Of a stretch of 64,000 nt of DNA, positions 45,936 to 57,600 are shown one piece after another. Position 1 is the first letter of the stretch. Every line of letters starts with the position of its first letter. A program made the position numbers and the translations under genes. The DNA is taken from NCBI GenBank assembly GCA_902729315.2, contig LR746266.1, positions 1,740,259 to 1,804,258 on the forward strand. The letters are read 5' to 3'. A model generated the notes under the pieces. That model saw nothing but the letters and a program-made list of their open reading frames with translations, was not told where the DNA came from and made no database searches. This stretch comes from Spirodela intermedia (Eukaryota; Streptophyta; Magnoliopsida; Alismatales; Araceae).

Positions 45936-46280
45936 TGTCCGACGAAAGTCCCGCCTGATCTTACGTCTTATTTCTTATTTTGAACTCCCATGTATTTCTC
46001 TCTCTATCTTCTTCCTTTGATTGTTTCAATTACAGTCGTCTGTTATGGAGTTATAACGGCTGTGATTGCTCCTGAATGGTAGTGCTTGCAATAACTACCT
46101 TAACGGTGTTACTATACAAGGTGTTCAACTTGGTCCTATAAGAGAATCAGTTTGACAACTGTTTGGTTATGCCAATTGATTTCTTCAATTTCCAGTTTCA
46201 TAGATTTAGGCATTTTGTTGTTTCTCTATTTTTTTTGGGTTCTTAAGTTGTTACAAAGAGTCCTAAGGTTAGATTCTTCA
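45936..46280 (+). repeat. 5' LTR of the copia element next to BAHD copy D
   Basis: It starts TGTCCGACGAAAG and ends GATTCTTCA, 345 bp, directly before the primer site. It shares GTTATAACGGCTG-like sequence with the LTR at 22553. Confidence 0.7.
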
Positions 46281-46282
46281 GT

Positions 46283-46294
46283 TGGTATCAGAAC
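46283..46294 (+). other. Copia primer binding site
   Basis: TGGTATCAGAAC has one mismatch to TGGTATCAGAGC (initiator-Met tRNA). Confidence 0.75.
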
Positions 46295-47662
46295 GATTAT
46301 GATCCAACATCGTCTCGACCATTATGGCACTATAGAAGGGAGACTCGTCATAGGATCTCATGGTAATGGGAGGATTGAAAGGAGCGAAGCAACCTATGCA
46401 GATAGGTACCATTCCAATCCTCACCAGGCTCAACTATCAAGTTTGGACATCTAGGATGCGTCTTCACCTTGAAGGCCTTGCGTTGTGGGAAGTCGTTGAG
46501 GTAGAGAACCCAATCAAGAAGAAAGATCGACAAGTGATGTCAATCTTGCTCAGCACGATCTCTAATGAGATATCGTAAGAGCTAGATGTGGAGAATATTA
46601 TAAAGTAGACGTGAAATCTCTTGAAGGCAAACAACGGAGGTGTTACACACCTGCAGACGGCCTATATTCAATCACTCCGAAGAGACTACGAGAACCTCTC
46701 TATGGATGATGAGCAGTTGCTTCTTGATTATTTTGAGAAATTGTCTCGCATCATGATTGAATTAAAGAGTCTAGAAGAGAATGTTTCTAATGCAGATCTC
46801 TCTGCCAAACTACTGAGATCAGTCTAGGTAAGTTTGACTCTATTATGACCTCTATTTACTAGTTTTAGAATCTTGACACAATCTTGATAGATAAAATTCT
46901 CAGAACTCTTAAAATTCATGAGGATAAACTTCAAGATCATTCTGTCAATAAGGAGGAGATGACATTGTTGGCTCATTCTCTTGGGAAGCATAAGAAGAAG
47001 CATTCCTCTTATGGCACATAGTCAAGAGGCCAAGGAAGAGGTCACGGCAGGAGCAAAGGCCCTGGTAGAGGAAGAGACAGAAGTGTCATGAAGGTTGAAG
47101 ACTCTGATGATGAAAGATTGAGTGACAAGCCAACAGTTCCCTACTACAACTGTCAAAACAAGGGCCATTATGTGAATGAATGTCATTTTCCAAAGAAGGA
47201 TAGACTGAAGATGGACAAAGAAAAGGCAATTGTGGCTGAAGAAAATTCGAGTGATAGTTCTCTTCTGATGGCATTCAAAGATTGTGATGTTCTTCTACAA
47301 GGCATCTATCAATCTGATTTGAGTAATGAAATGTGGTATTTGGACACGGGAGTAACCTCTTACATGACTGGTCAGAAGACACTTCTCTTTGACTTAGATA
47401 TGTCTTATAGAGGTGTTCGTTTTGGTGATGACTCACACATCCCAATTGAAGGTTGAGGTAAAATACTTCTTAATACTAAAAATGGGAGTAATGTTACCTA
47501 AATCAATGTCCTATATACTCCTTGATAGAGAGCTAATATTTTGAGTCATAGAAAACTTGATGAACAAGGTTGCAAAATTAATTTGTAAAATAGAGTTCTC
47601 ACAATTCACGATCAGAGAGGTATTCTTCTGACAAAGGTAAAGAGAAATTTTAAGAAACTTTA

Positions 47663-50600
47663 TGACATGACTTTGTCATTGTATAGTAAATCATGCAAAT
47701 TTAAAATTTATAAAACTAGAAAATAAGAATTTTTAAATATTTTAAAATATTTTTGAATAAATATATTAATTATAATAATAATTTTTCAAAAATAGTGATA
47801 ATTTTTCATGTCGATCAGAAAGATGTAATATAATATCAAGTAATTATTCAAAATTTTTCTCAAAGAATACTATTTTCTATGAATTTTACACTATGAAATA
47901 AAAATAAAATATATTTCAAATTTATAAAAAAATAAAATAAGGGTGCGAACATCAAGATGATGTCAACGCCTGACGAATGCGAATCGAGTAGAAATAGAGT
48001 TTTACCCGACAATTCTTACATAAATAATTATAGACAATTTAATTGATCAAATTAAGATCTGTAAGTTGAAAGTATGAAAATAATCATAATAGAAGAATCG
48101 TAATAGAATGAAGTATATCTTGGTAAATTTAAATCACATAAATTATTACTACATAAAGTGAAAAGTAAGTTGAAAACAGTAAAATAAAGTTCCAGCATCG
48201 CGACGGTGATGCATCAGTGATGCACTAGAATCTTAAGTGTTTGAGAGGATTGTTGTGGTGTCCACGGCCTCGAAAGCTCTCTTTAGACAAGGATGATGTG
48301 GGCAATCTCTAGATCTCCTTGTGAAGTTTAGAGATCAATGAAATGAGTTGTCAAATCATCTCTACTGGTTGTTAGTCGGCGGAGTCGAAAAAATGATGAC
48401 TTTGTGGCTCTTTGGCAGCTGTCACCCAGCAAAGAGGAGCTAGATGGAGGTGGGGCGCGTGTTAAGGAGCTTCATCCTCAAGTCCGCATAGTAAAAGGAG
48501 GCTCTTCATCATATCCGGTATGCTCTCAAGAGGTGACGACTTGTCTCTCGGTGGATCGTTTTCTTCCCGATGATGGTTTGTTTGTCGATCAATTGGAGAT
48601 GCTTTACAAACGTTCAATAATTTTAGTAATAATATTATGTGAATCGCGTTAATGAGATTTTCACCGATGATTTAGTGATTCTGGTTACTTAATCCTTCAC
48701 CGACAATCTATAAGAAAGTCACGATAATCAGATAAAAAATATGAGTTTTAGCTCTAGGAAGATTCAAATCCGCACTAGTTGCTAGGCTGTATGAGAGAGA
48801 TTATAATAAATACTCTAATGCCCTTATCAAATGGCATCATCATGGTATATTTTTATTATAAATAAGAGGTATTTTAAGTATTAAAATTATTGAAGCCTTT
48901 TTAGGGAAGGTGTGATGTGGGTTTAATCTTACATCATTTGTGTGCTGAAGTTTCAAGCAAATATATAGTAATAGTACATTTATAAATAAGTCCCTTTCTC
49001 GTACATGTATAATTACTTCTTTACCCCACAGTCAACTGGTCATTAGTGATGTGGAAGAAGAGTGGTGCACATGTGCCCTTATCAGTCCTAGTCACTCGAG
49101 CCCTTGCTCGCAGCTCCTCCCCGACTGTGTTTCTAACCCATTTGTAGGCTTGGCTAGCTAGCAGGTACCCCCCATTTTACTATATTTCTATTTTTATTTT
49201 TATTTTTTTATTTATCTCAAAAGTAAGATGATAAGTCTTTATTATTATGAGTTAATAATTAGTAAATAATATAGTTTTAGCCTTAACTCATGATAAATAA
49301 AACTATATTTGTGTTAAAGTGTAAAAAAGTAGTGTTTAGTTGATTAACATAAATTTTTAAGTAATTATGTGATTTTATACGAATTTATATAATTTTTACA
49401 ATATTATTTTTGAAATAAATGAAGAAAAAAATATAAATATAACAAAATGAGGGAGACCCACTGGCCAACCAGGCCCACAAGCGAGTCGAAAGTGAAGTTG
49501 GGGAGTAGCCACAAGCAAGGGCTCAAGTGACTTGGACCGATAGGGGCACATGTGCGTCACTCTCCTTCCACATTACTAGTGGCCAGCCGACTATAGGGCA
49601 AGAAGTGGTCATACACGTGTGAGAAAGGGACTTGCTTTGAAATGTAACATCATTATATATTCGTTCGAAACTTCGGCGCACAAGCAATGTGGGATAAAAC
49701 TCGCATCACATTTTCCTAAGAAAGGGGCGGGCAACCGACATAGGTTCGAATCCTCCTAGAGCGAAAACTCATATTTTTTTATCTGATTATCATGATTTTC
49801 TTGCAAATCGCCGGTGAAGGATTAAGCAACTAGAATCACTGAATCATCGGCGAAAATCTAGTCAACATGATTTGCGAAATATTGTTACTAAAATTGATAG
49901 ACAATTCGTGATAAAAAGATTACAAATTCATCGAGTAAAGCATCTTCGATTGATCAATGAACAAATCATTGTCAGAAAGAGGACAATTTATCAGGAGACG
50001 AATCGACATCTCCTAAAAGCATATCAAATGTGATGAAGAGCCTCCTCTTACTGTGCGGACATGAGGATGAAGCTCCCTAACTTGCACCCCACCTCCATCC
50101 AGCTCCTCTCCGTTGGGTGACAACTGTTAGAGAGCCACAAAGTCAGCATTTTTCCACTCCGTTGAGTGATAGCCGCCGGAGACGATTCGACAACTTATTT
50201 CATTAATCTCTAGACTTCGCAAGGAGATTTAGAGATTACCCATGTCGTCCATGTCGAAGGAGAGCCTTCAAGGCCGTGGACATTATATGATGATCCTCCC
50301 AAACACTCAGGATTCCGATGCATCACTAACGCATCGTCGCTTTGACGTCGGAACTTTGTTCTCTTACTTTCAACTTAATTTTTACTTTATTTAGTGATAA
50401 TTTATGTGATTTAAATTTATCAAGATATATTTATCGGTCCTAGCCGCTCAAGCTCCTACTCGCAATTCCTCTCAGACTGCACTTCTAACCTACTTACAAG
50501 TATGGCTGGCTAGTGGGTACCCCCCATTTTGCTATGTTTTTATTTTTATTTCTTTTTCATCGTTTATCTCAAAAGTAATACTTTAAAAATTATAGAAATT

Positions 50601-50748
50601 CATATAAAATCACATAATTATCTAATTTTTTTAATTAATTAAAAGTCAATTTTTATACTTTAACATAAATATAAATCTATTTATCATGAGTTAAGACTAA
50701 AACTATATTATTTACTAATTATTAACTCATGATAATGAAAGCTTATCA
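47663..50748 (-). repeat. Palindromic gypsy LTR cluster (reverse-forward-reverse)
   Basis: From 47663 to 49228 the LTR is reverse-oriented and begins TGACATGACTTTGTCATTG. From 49229 to about 50433 the sequence is in forward orientation, starting with TGATAAGTCTTTATTATTAT. From about 50434 to 50748 it is again reverse-oriented and ends at the LTR start (GCTTATCA). The first two segments form a long inverted repeat centred near 49260, with a right arm of about 1.2 kb. It is inserted in copia sequence at its left end. Confidence 0.72.
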
Positions 50749-50755
50749 ATATGAA

Positions 50756-51515
50756 ATCAGAATTGAGAGAGATATGACCAATAGATGTTTAGATAATGTT
50801 GAGACATCTTTAGAAAAGTTGTCTAACATGATGTAAAATTTATTATCTAACCTTACTATTTCACATGTTCATAATACTCCATGCTCTATGTGTTTTAACA
50901 AAAGATATGTAGATGGAGAATGCATCGACACTAGTGAAGTGAATGCGATGAACCATGCACCATCTCACAACTTTTGGAATGGGTGAGGTAATGTAAACTT
51001 CAACACAAAGACTCGACCCTCATTTCAGCCAAGACCTTACTTCCAACAGTCCCAACCACAACATATGCCTCAAAGTAACTCTAATGAACTTCTTATGCAT
51101 ATTTTGTATGAAATTCAAAACGACTAACATGAAACAAAAGAAGCAATGCAAGGCGTAGTGAGAGATGTGGAGCAGCTCAAAGTTGATGTGGAGAGGCTAA
51201 ATCAAGTCAACTCAAATGTTGAAAATATGAAAGGTAAAGGGAAAGAAGTGGGCTGCGGTACAAGTCAATTTTGAATTCATCTTTTATATTGATGGATTCT
51301 CGTAATGTTATTTCTATAGAATCTCATCTATTTTTTCCTTCAAAAAATCATGAATACATTCATGTCATAACTAAATTAAGAAATGAGAAATATTTAGTTG
51401 ACTCTTATGACAAGAATAAAGAGGACAAGCAATAGAAAACCTTAGAAAAAGAAGGCAAAAAAGTAGAGCTGAATGAAAAAGAATTAACCTTAGAAAAATA
51501 TCAACCACTTATTTG
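50756..51515 (+). pseudogene. gypsy gag remnant between gypsy LTR copies
   Basis: The forward strand carries gag-like sequence with a CSMCFNKRYVDGEC zinc-knuckle-like block and a Gln/Pro-rich QPRPYFQQSQPQHMPQ region, then LEKYQPL-like acidic and basic stretches. It is in the opposite orientation to the flanking LTR segments. Several stops interrupt it, and no RT was found. Confidence 0.5.
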
Positions 51516-51522
51516 TTTTCTA

Positions 51523-52463
51523 ACGTGACTTAGTTGTTGTATTGTAAATCATGTAAATTTAAAATTTATCAACTAGAAAATATAATTTTTTGAATAGTTA
51601 GAAATATTTCTGAAAAAATATATCATGTAAAATTTAATAAAACTTCAAAAAATAACGGTAATTTTCTAGGTTGATCATAGAGATGTAATATAATATCAGG
51701 TAATTATTCAGAATTTTTCTCAAAGAATGCTATTTTCTATAAATTTTATACTAGGAAATAAAAATAAAATAGCGTACGAACATCAAGATGACATTAGCTC
51801 TTGGTGAACGAGAATCAAACAAAAATAGAGTTTCATCTGACAATTCTTACATAAGTGATTATAGATGATTTAATTAATCAAATTAAGATATGTAAAAGCT
51901 AGAAGAATCATAATTGAATGAAGTATATCTTGATAAATTTAAATCACATAAATTATCATTAAATGAAGTGAAAAGTAAGTTGAAAACAGGAAAATAGAGT
52001 TCACAGCCTCGAAGGCTCTCCTTAGACAAGGACGATGTGGGTAATCTCTAGATCTTCTTACAAAGTCTAGAGATCAATGAAATGCGTCGTCGAATCTTCT
52101 CCGATAGCTGTCACCCGATAGAGTGAAAAAATGACGACTTTGCGGCTTTTTAGTGGTTGTCACCTGATGAAGAAGGGCTAGATAAAGGTGGGGCGCATAT
52201 CAGGGAGCTTCATCCTCAAGTCCGCGTAGTAAGAGCATACTCTTCATTGCATCCGGTATGCTCTCAAGAGGTAGTGACTCATCTCCTAGTAGATTGTCTA
52301 TTTCCCAACAACAACTTGTTTGTCAATCAATCGGAGATGCTTTACTCAATGGATTCATGATCCTTTTATCGTGAATTATTCAAAAAATTTAGTAACAATA
52401 CTCCATGATTCTAGTTACTTAATCCTTCACCGATGATCTACAGAAAAGTCGCAATAATCAGAT
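51523..52463 (-). repeat. Truncated copy of the same gypsy LTR
   Basis: It begins CGTGACTTAGTTGTTGTATTG and matches the left parts of 15212-15545 and 47663-48735 in order. It is cut at 52463 by the start of the next LTR element (TGTTACCC). Confidence 0.72.
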
Positions 52464-54230
52464 GTTACCCAATTTCAATTCGGCTCAACTCAAGTGAGCT
52501 AAGGGACGCCGTCCAATTTCAACTCAATTTAAGTAGATCAAAGGTGCAACATGCATGAAAACATCAACTCAGTTCAATTTAATTTGGAGATAGCCTAGCA
52601 ATAGATTTGGACACATGTTAAGTGTGTCAAGATCTTGATTCCCACATCTCTAAGTTAGTTATAACTACCCTTCAGCACATAAATAATCACCACCTTGTAA
52701 CCCTAGAGGCATTGTTATTTTTCCCAATTTATTTTTGAGTTCACTTCCACGTGTAGGATTGACGTCGAAGATAGCAAGATCTGAGCATGGATCCACAATA
52801 TATGAATCCTGGAAATAAAATGGGTTTCTAAATCTATATAAGACTAGAGGCATTCTCCAACCCTTGAATGCACAACCACAGATAACTAGTAAAGCATAAA
52901 TAATGTGTTATTTATAATGTGTAGCCCAACAAATCCATAATTTATGAACATAAGTTTATTGATTTACTAATGGATGCATACGATCGAGCCCAAAAATTGA
53001 TGTCAAGGTTTCTTGACCTAGGTGGAGAAACTAATAAGATTTGCATCGAGACGGGTAAAAAGGAATAGAACCAAGTGCAATGATGCGTTAGACCAACTCA
53101 AGTGAGCCAAAGATTCAAAAAATGCGTAGGCTATCCTTTACCCCAAATTCACTTCCAATGGCCCACTAAGAGACTCAGTCACATATTTATTAGGCCTAAA
53201 TCTTATGATTCGCACGTTGGGTTCATGTAAAATAACCATAGTCATTCTCTTCTCCATATTTTCTAGGATCATAACACGTTTCTCTCTTTGTACCTTAGTT
53301 GTAACTAATTTTTGGCCTATAGGCAGGGCCTCCCCCATGGCCCCCAAAATGCACATTCTTTTCAATGAATTTTTCAATTCCTTTCATTTTCGGAGGTCCT
53401 TCCCTTCTACTGGTGCGTTCTAGTGCCCCGTGGACAAATCTATACATTATGCGGCCTCAAGTCAAAGAGTTTTCAATAAAATCACATTCTTTTACAGACC
53501 CAAGATCGTGACTATGCTTTCAAAATATTCAGCCACGGTTTGCTGTGACTTGATCATGCGTTCTTCTACTTTATGTTGTGTTAGGATAACCATAATTCCT
53601 AGCATTTAGGTATAGTAGAACATGACAATAATTATGCATCATGTAGGATGAGTTAGTCTTAGAGGAATTAAGTAGGGAAGATACAATTTTTTGTAAGGTT
53701 TTCAACACTTCGAAACTTATGTCAAGTGTGCTCCTTTAGATTTATGTTCTATGCACTTGAGAAGTCACTAATCATGGTCACCCAAGTAGAAGTTCAATAC
53801 AATATGTAAATATATTTTGTTTGTTCAACTTGTGTGTTGAAACAAATAAAATTACAAATGATGTAGTCCAACCAGACCACAAATAGACTCCACCACGAGA
53901 CTCTGGTGTATATTGTTACTCAATTTTAGCTCGGCTTAGCTCAAGTGGGCTAGGGGACACTGCCCAATTTCAACTCAATTCAAGTGGATCAAAGGCACAA
54001 CATGCGTGAAGACATCAACTCAGCTCAATTTAGTTTAGAAACAATCTAGTCAAGATCTTAATTCCCACACCTCTAGGTTAGTTATAATTACCCTTCAGCA
54101 CATAAATAATCACTACCTTGTAGTTGTAGAGGCATTCTTGTTTTCCATAATTCATTTTTGAGTTCACTTCCACGTGTAAGACTGACGCCAAAGATAACAA
54201 GGTTTGAGCATGGATCCACATTATATATTT
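52464..54230 (+). mobile_element. Small LTR-bounded element, apparently non-autonomous
   Basis: Two direct repeats of about 320-340 bp, 52464-52803 and 53914-54227, flank about 1.1 kb with no reverse transcriptase. Both begin TGTTAC(C/T)CAATTT and share CACTTCCACGTGTA and GAGCATGGATCCACA. The internal part has only short frames (for example 53377-53138). No target-site duplication was seen. Its right end lies about 450 bp upstream of the peptidase start codon. Confidence 0.68.
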
Positions 54231-54299
54231 TTTGAGCTTTTAATTCACTTAAGCTGGGACATGAATGTGCTAATGGAGACAATAAGAAGTGATTTATTG

Positions 54300-54480
54300 C
54301 TAATTCTAGAGATTTATGAGGACTTGTTGCTAATTAACTGTGTTGAGAGAAAAAAGCGTACTACTAAATCCAGAGGTTTATCCGGACTTATCCGTAATTA
54401 AATATACTGAGGGAGAGGACCTTTTGCTTGATCTAGAGATTTACAGGGACTTGCCCTTAATTGACTGTATTTTGAAGAAT
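54300..54480 (+). repeat. Imperfect tandem repeat, about 65-bp unit, three copies
   Basis: The core GAGATTTATGAGGACTTG, GAGGTTTATCCGGACTTA, GAGATTTACAGGGACTTG recurs at about 54306, 54370 and 54440, each followed by a TAATTAA/TAATTGA block. Confidence 0.65.
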
Positions 54481-54547
54481 CTAGTTTTAAGGCATTTATG
54501 TTTGCTTGTAGTTGTTCTTTCGGATATCCGCCTTCTGTTAAGAGTCT

Positions 54548-54553
54548 ATATAT
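54548..54553 (+). promoter_or_regulatory. TATA-like box of the peptidase gene
   Basis: TATATA at this position would place transcription start near 54580. That is downstream of the ATG at 54574 and upstream of the ATG at 54682, which favours the latter as start. Confidence 0.4.
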
Positions 54554-54681
54554 CCTCACTCCTTCGTATCCCCATGGGTACGACGGTAAGAGTTTTCAGG
54601 TCCATTACAGTGAGGGGCACCGTGGAGGTCCTCAGAAGGGGAGGGGCTACAGCGTCACTGGTTCTTGACGGCAACAGAATC

Positions 54682-57600
54682 ATGTATTTCGCCTCCGTGG
54701 TGCTCCGTGGAGGTGCCTCCGCCTCATATGCCTCCCGCTGCTTCGCCACCCACTCCTTTAACGCGTCCCCTGGCTATGCGGCAGCGGTGGCCGCTGAAAG
54801 CGGGCTATACGGCTCCGAGGTCCTGAAGACGGCTAGGGGTTTCCGCAGGTTCGTCGATGAGGCCATCGAGAGGTACCGGAATGACAACCCTACCTGTGAA
54901 TAATGGGCACTGGATGCCTCCACTAAGCTCACATGTCGTTGCCGATTGCCCTCTGTTTGCTACGGGTGCCGGGTTCAAGAACCGAGGAGCTGGTCTCACG
55001 TATATCTCAGCTTCCTGCCTCTGCGGATATCATAGGCGCCATGGACGAGATATCCGACACTGTGAGCGTCGTCTTTCTTTTTGCTATTCTACGTGTTTTA
55101 CATACATTTAAACCACTATAAAGCAATGCAAACTCAATTATCCGTCCATCAGGTCTGCTCTGTCGTTGATTCTGCCGAACTCTGCAGAAATACTCATCCT
55201 GACAGGTGACTACCTTTTGTTACCGATTTAGCCATCCTCATGAATTATTTTCTTCATAATTTTGTTTGATAAATTTCCATGGCTATTTTCTATTTCTGCT
55301 CGTTATTTGGAATTATATACCTTACTACCGGTTTCCATTCAGGGAGTATGTGGAGGAGGCTAACCAGGCATCGATGAGAATGTACGATTATATACATGTG
55401 AGTTGCCGTCATCTTGTTTTAATTTTGGAATATCTAATTGATACTTTTTCTTTCTTTTTTCTGTACTGTAACGTGTTGTTAAACAAAGGGTTTCAGTGAG
55501 AAGATTCTCAACAATTTTGGACCTCGGATATACATAATTTTGAGAAAAATACGTCTACATTGACTTGGTTTGTTTCTGTAAAGTCAGGAGAACTTGATGT
55601 GGATTGCCATTCGATATAGGTCGAAAGGAACTTTGCTATTCCAGAGAGAGAATATTTTTAATAATGGAGGAATAGTGGATTCATGTAAAGGAAAAAGGAA
55701 TTCCAAATATGTATGATTAACGTCAAACTCGCCATATTTGTATAAGCTTTGGCTGAAGTAGTCCTGACGATTTCCAACAACTAGTTGATCTATGTGACCT
55801 GTCTGAACAAACTGATTTCAGTGTCTCATGTAGCAAGGCAGTATACTTGGAGGCTTGTATTACTCTAAGCTAACCACGTTTTGGGTCAGGTTATGTTAAA
55901 TAAATTATGATTTGGAGTCTCATCCTAACTGGATTTGATCTACCTACTGGATACCTACAGGATATAGACTGAATCAAGCTCAGGTATTGGCCATGTCTGA
56001 CCAAAGATGTATGCATGAGCTTTGCATCAAGCATATAACCCCTTTATTAAGTCCACTCTTGACCCAATGTGATCTAATTCCACTCATTTTGTCAAAGTAC
56101 ACATTTTAAACCATCATTGTGCTGATAGATTTATTGAAAATATTTACAAGGATAGTTTTTAAATTATCTAGGGATGAAAGTTGCGTAACATTTGATTTTT
56201 GCAGTTCCCTAGGTCAAGTCAACTTTGGCTCTCGAGGGGGGCTCATGGTGCACTGATGTTTTGTTTTCCTTGGGCATGCATGCATGTATAAACATGTACA
56301 GTGTGTTACCTGGTAGGGGTTTCCACTCAAAATATAGGACACCAGAAAAAATCATCCCTCACTTTGATGAACACAATGTGTATATGATTATTTCTAGCTG
56401 TTTGTGATCTTGCCATTGCAATCTGTCTGTTGCATGAAATCACAAATGAAATGACATTTTCCATGTAAGTCAAATGCATATTTTATAGAAGAGTTGTGGA
56501 GACTACACTAGGCATAAAGTTCATATTACTTACCGAATAACCATGAATAAATAGCAGACCTTAGAAATAGGCCTCAGTCTGAATAATCATTGTTATATTT
56601 AATTTATGTAGATATCTAGCCTATATATTTCAGTAGTCTTTAAATGCATTGTGCTGTGTTTGAGATATATCCTTTCACACCGTTTCAGAGTTATTATGTT
56701 TTTTCTGCTAACATAGGAATTCTTCTTGGTTTATTAATTTTGACTTTCTCACATTGTGCTGTGTTTGAGATATAATAATATCGATGTATCACTCATGAAT
56801 ATGATACGACCCCGGACTTCCATTGCAGAAAAAAAGTAGAGGATTGGCTGAACAGAAGCACCGGAATAGGAAGTTGATAGAGAATGATAAAGAGGGTTCC
56901 TCTGGAACCCCAGCTGTTGGAGACTGTTTGAGAGGGCCACCACTCTCCCCTTAACACCAAAAAGCTCGATACCCCTTTCCCTCTGTCAAGAACCCTATTT
57001 CTGACCTAAGTCCCCTTGGACATTTGTTGAAAAAGGCCCTAATCTGATGACTTTGACTCTTCTCCCCTTCTATCCTGCATAAATTGTGTTCGGATCGTAT
57101 CATAATACCTTTAATATTCTTAGGTATAGACAGTTAGTATTCTTACTTTTTCTTGAATTTTTTAGATACTGCTTTAAATGAACAGCATTTTGCTCAGCAT
57201 TGTCTTTGAATTTTCTAATATGTCTTCTGTCTAGTAAATGAAGTGATCTTTCTAGACTTTACTTATCCACATCATTTCTTTTTCGGAATTTGATGTCATT
57301 TCTGACTCTCAATGCTTTTCACCAAGAACTGGCATTGTGAGATAAGTGCAGCGTCTTATATGAACGTACCATTGAATTAGGTCGTTGTTCACATGCTTCT
57401 GCATAGGACCATTGCAGTTTGTTGTCACTTGGTGCTTTATATCAGTCTTCAGGCCATGTCGATTCAGATTTCTCAAATGTGCTGCACACTATCTCATTTG
57501 GAGGATGGATTAACATGCAAATTATGTTTTTACACCATCAAAAAATGAACCATTACGTAACTAATATAAGGTCAAATATTTGATCCGCAACCATGTGTCC

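Larger units (their letters stand above)
45936..47662 (+). mobile_element. Ty1/copia element 5' portion next to BAHD copy D
   Basis: This contains the LTR (45936-46280), the primer site (46283-46294), and gag (about 46330-47200, with LNYQVWTSRMRLHLEG and a degenerate zinc knuckle ending NCQNKGHYVNEC, whose first Cys is Tyr). A protease motif LDTGVTSYM (about 47341-47367) and the start of the GAG-pre-integrase region follow. The sequence is cut off at 47662 by the palindromic gypsy LTR. It is related to the copia at 22553 by its LTR and gag pattern. Stops interrupt it, so it is non-autonomous. Confidence 0.85.
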
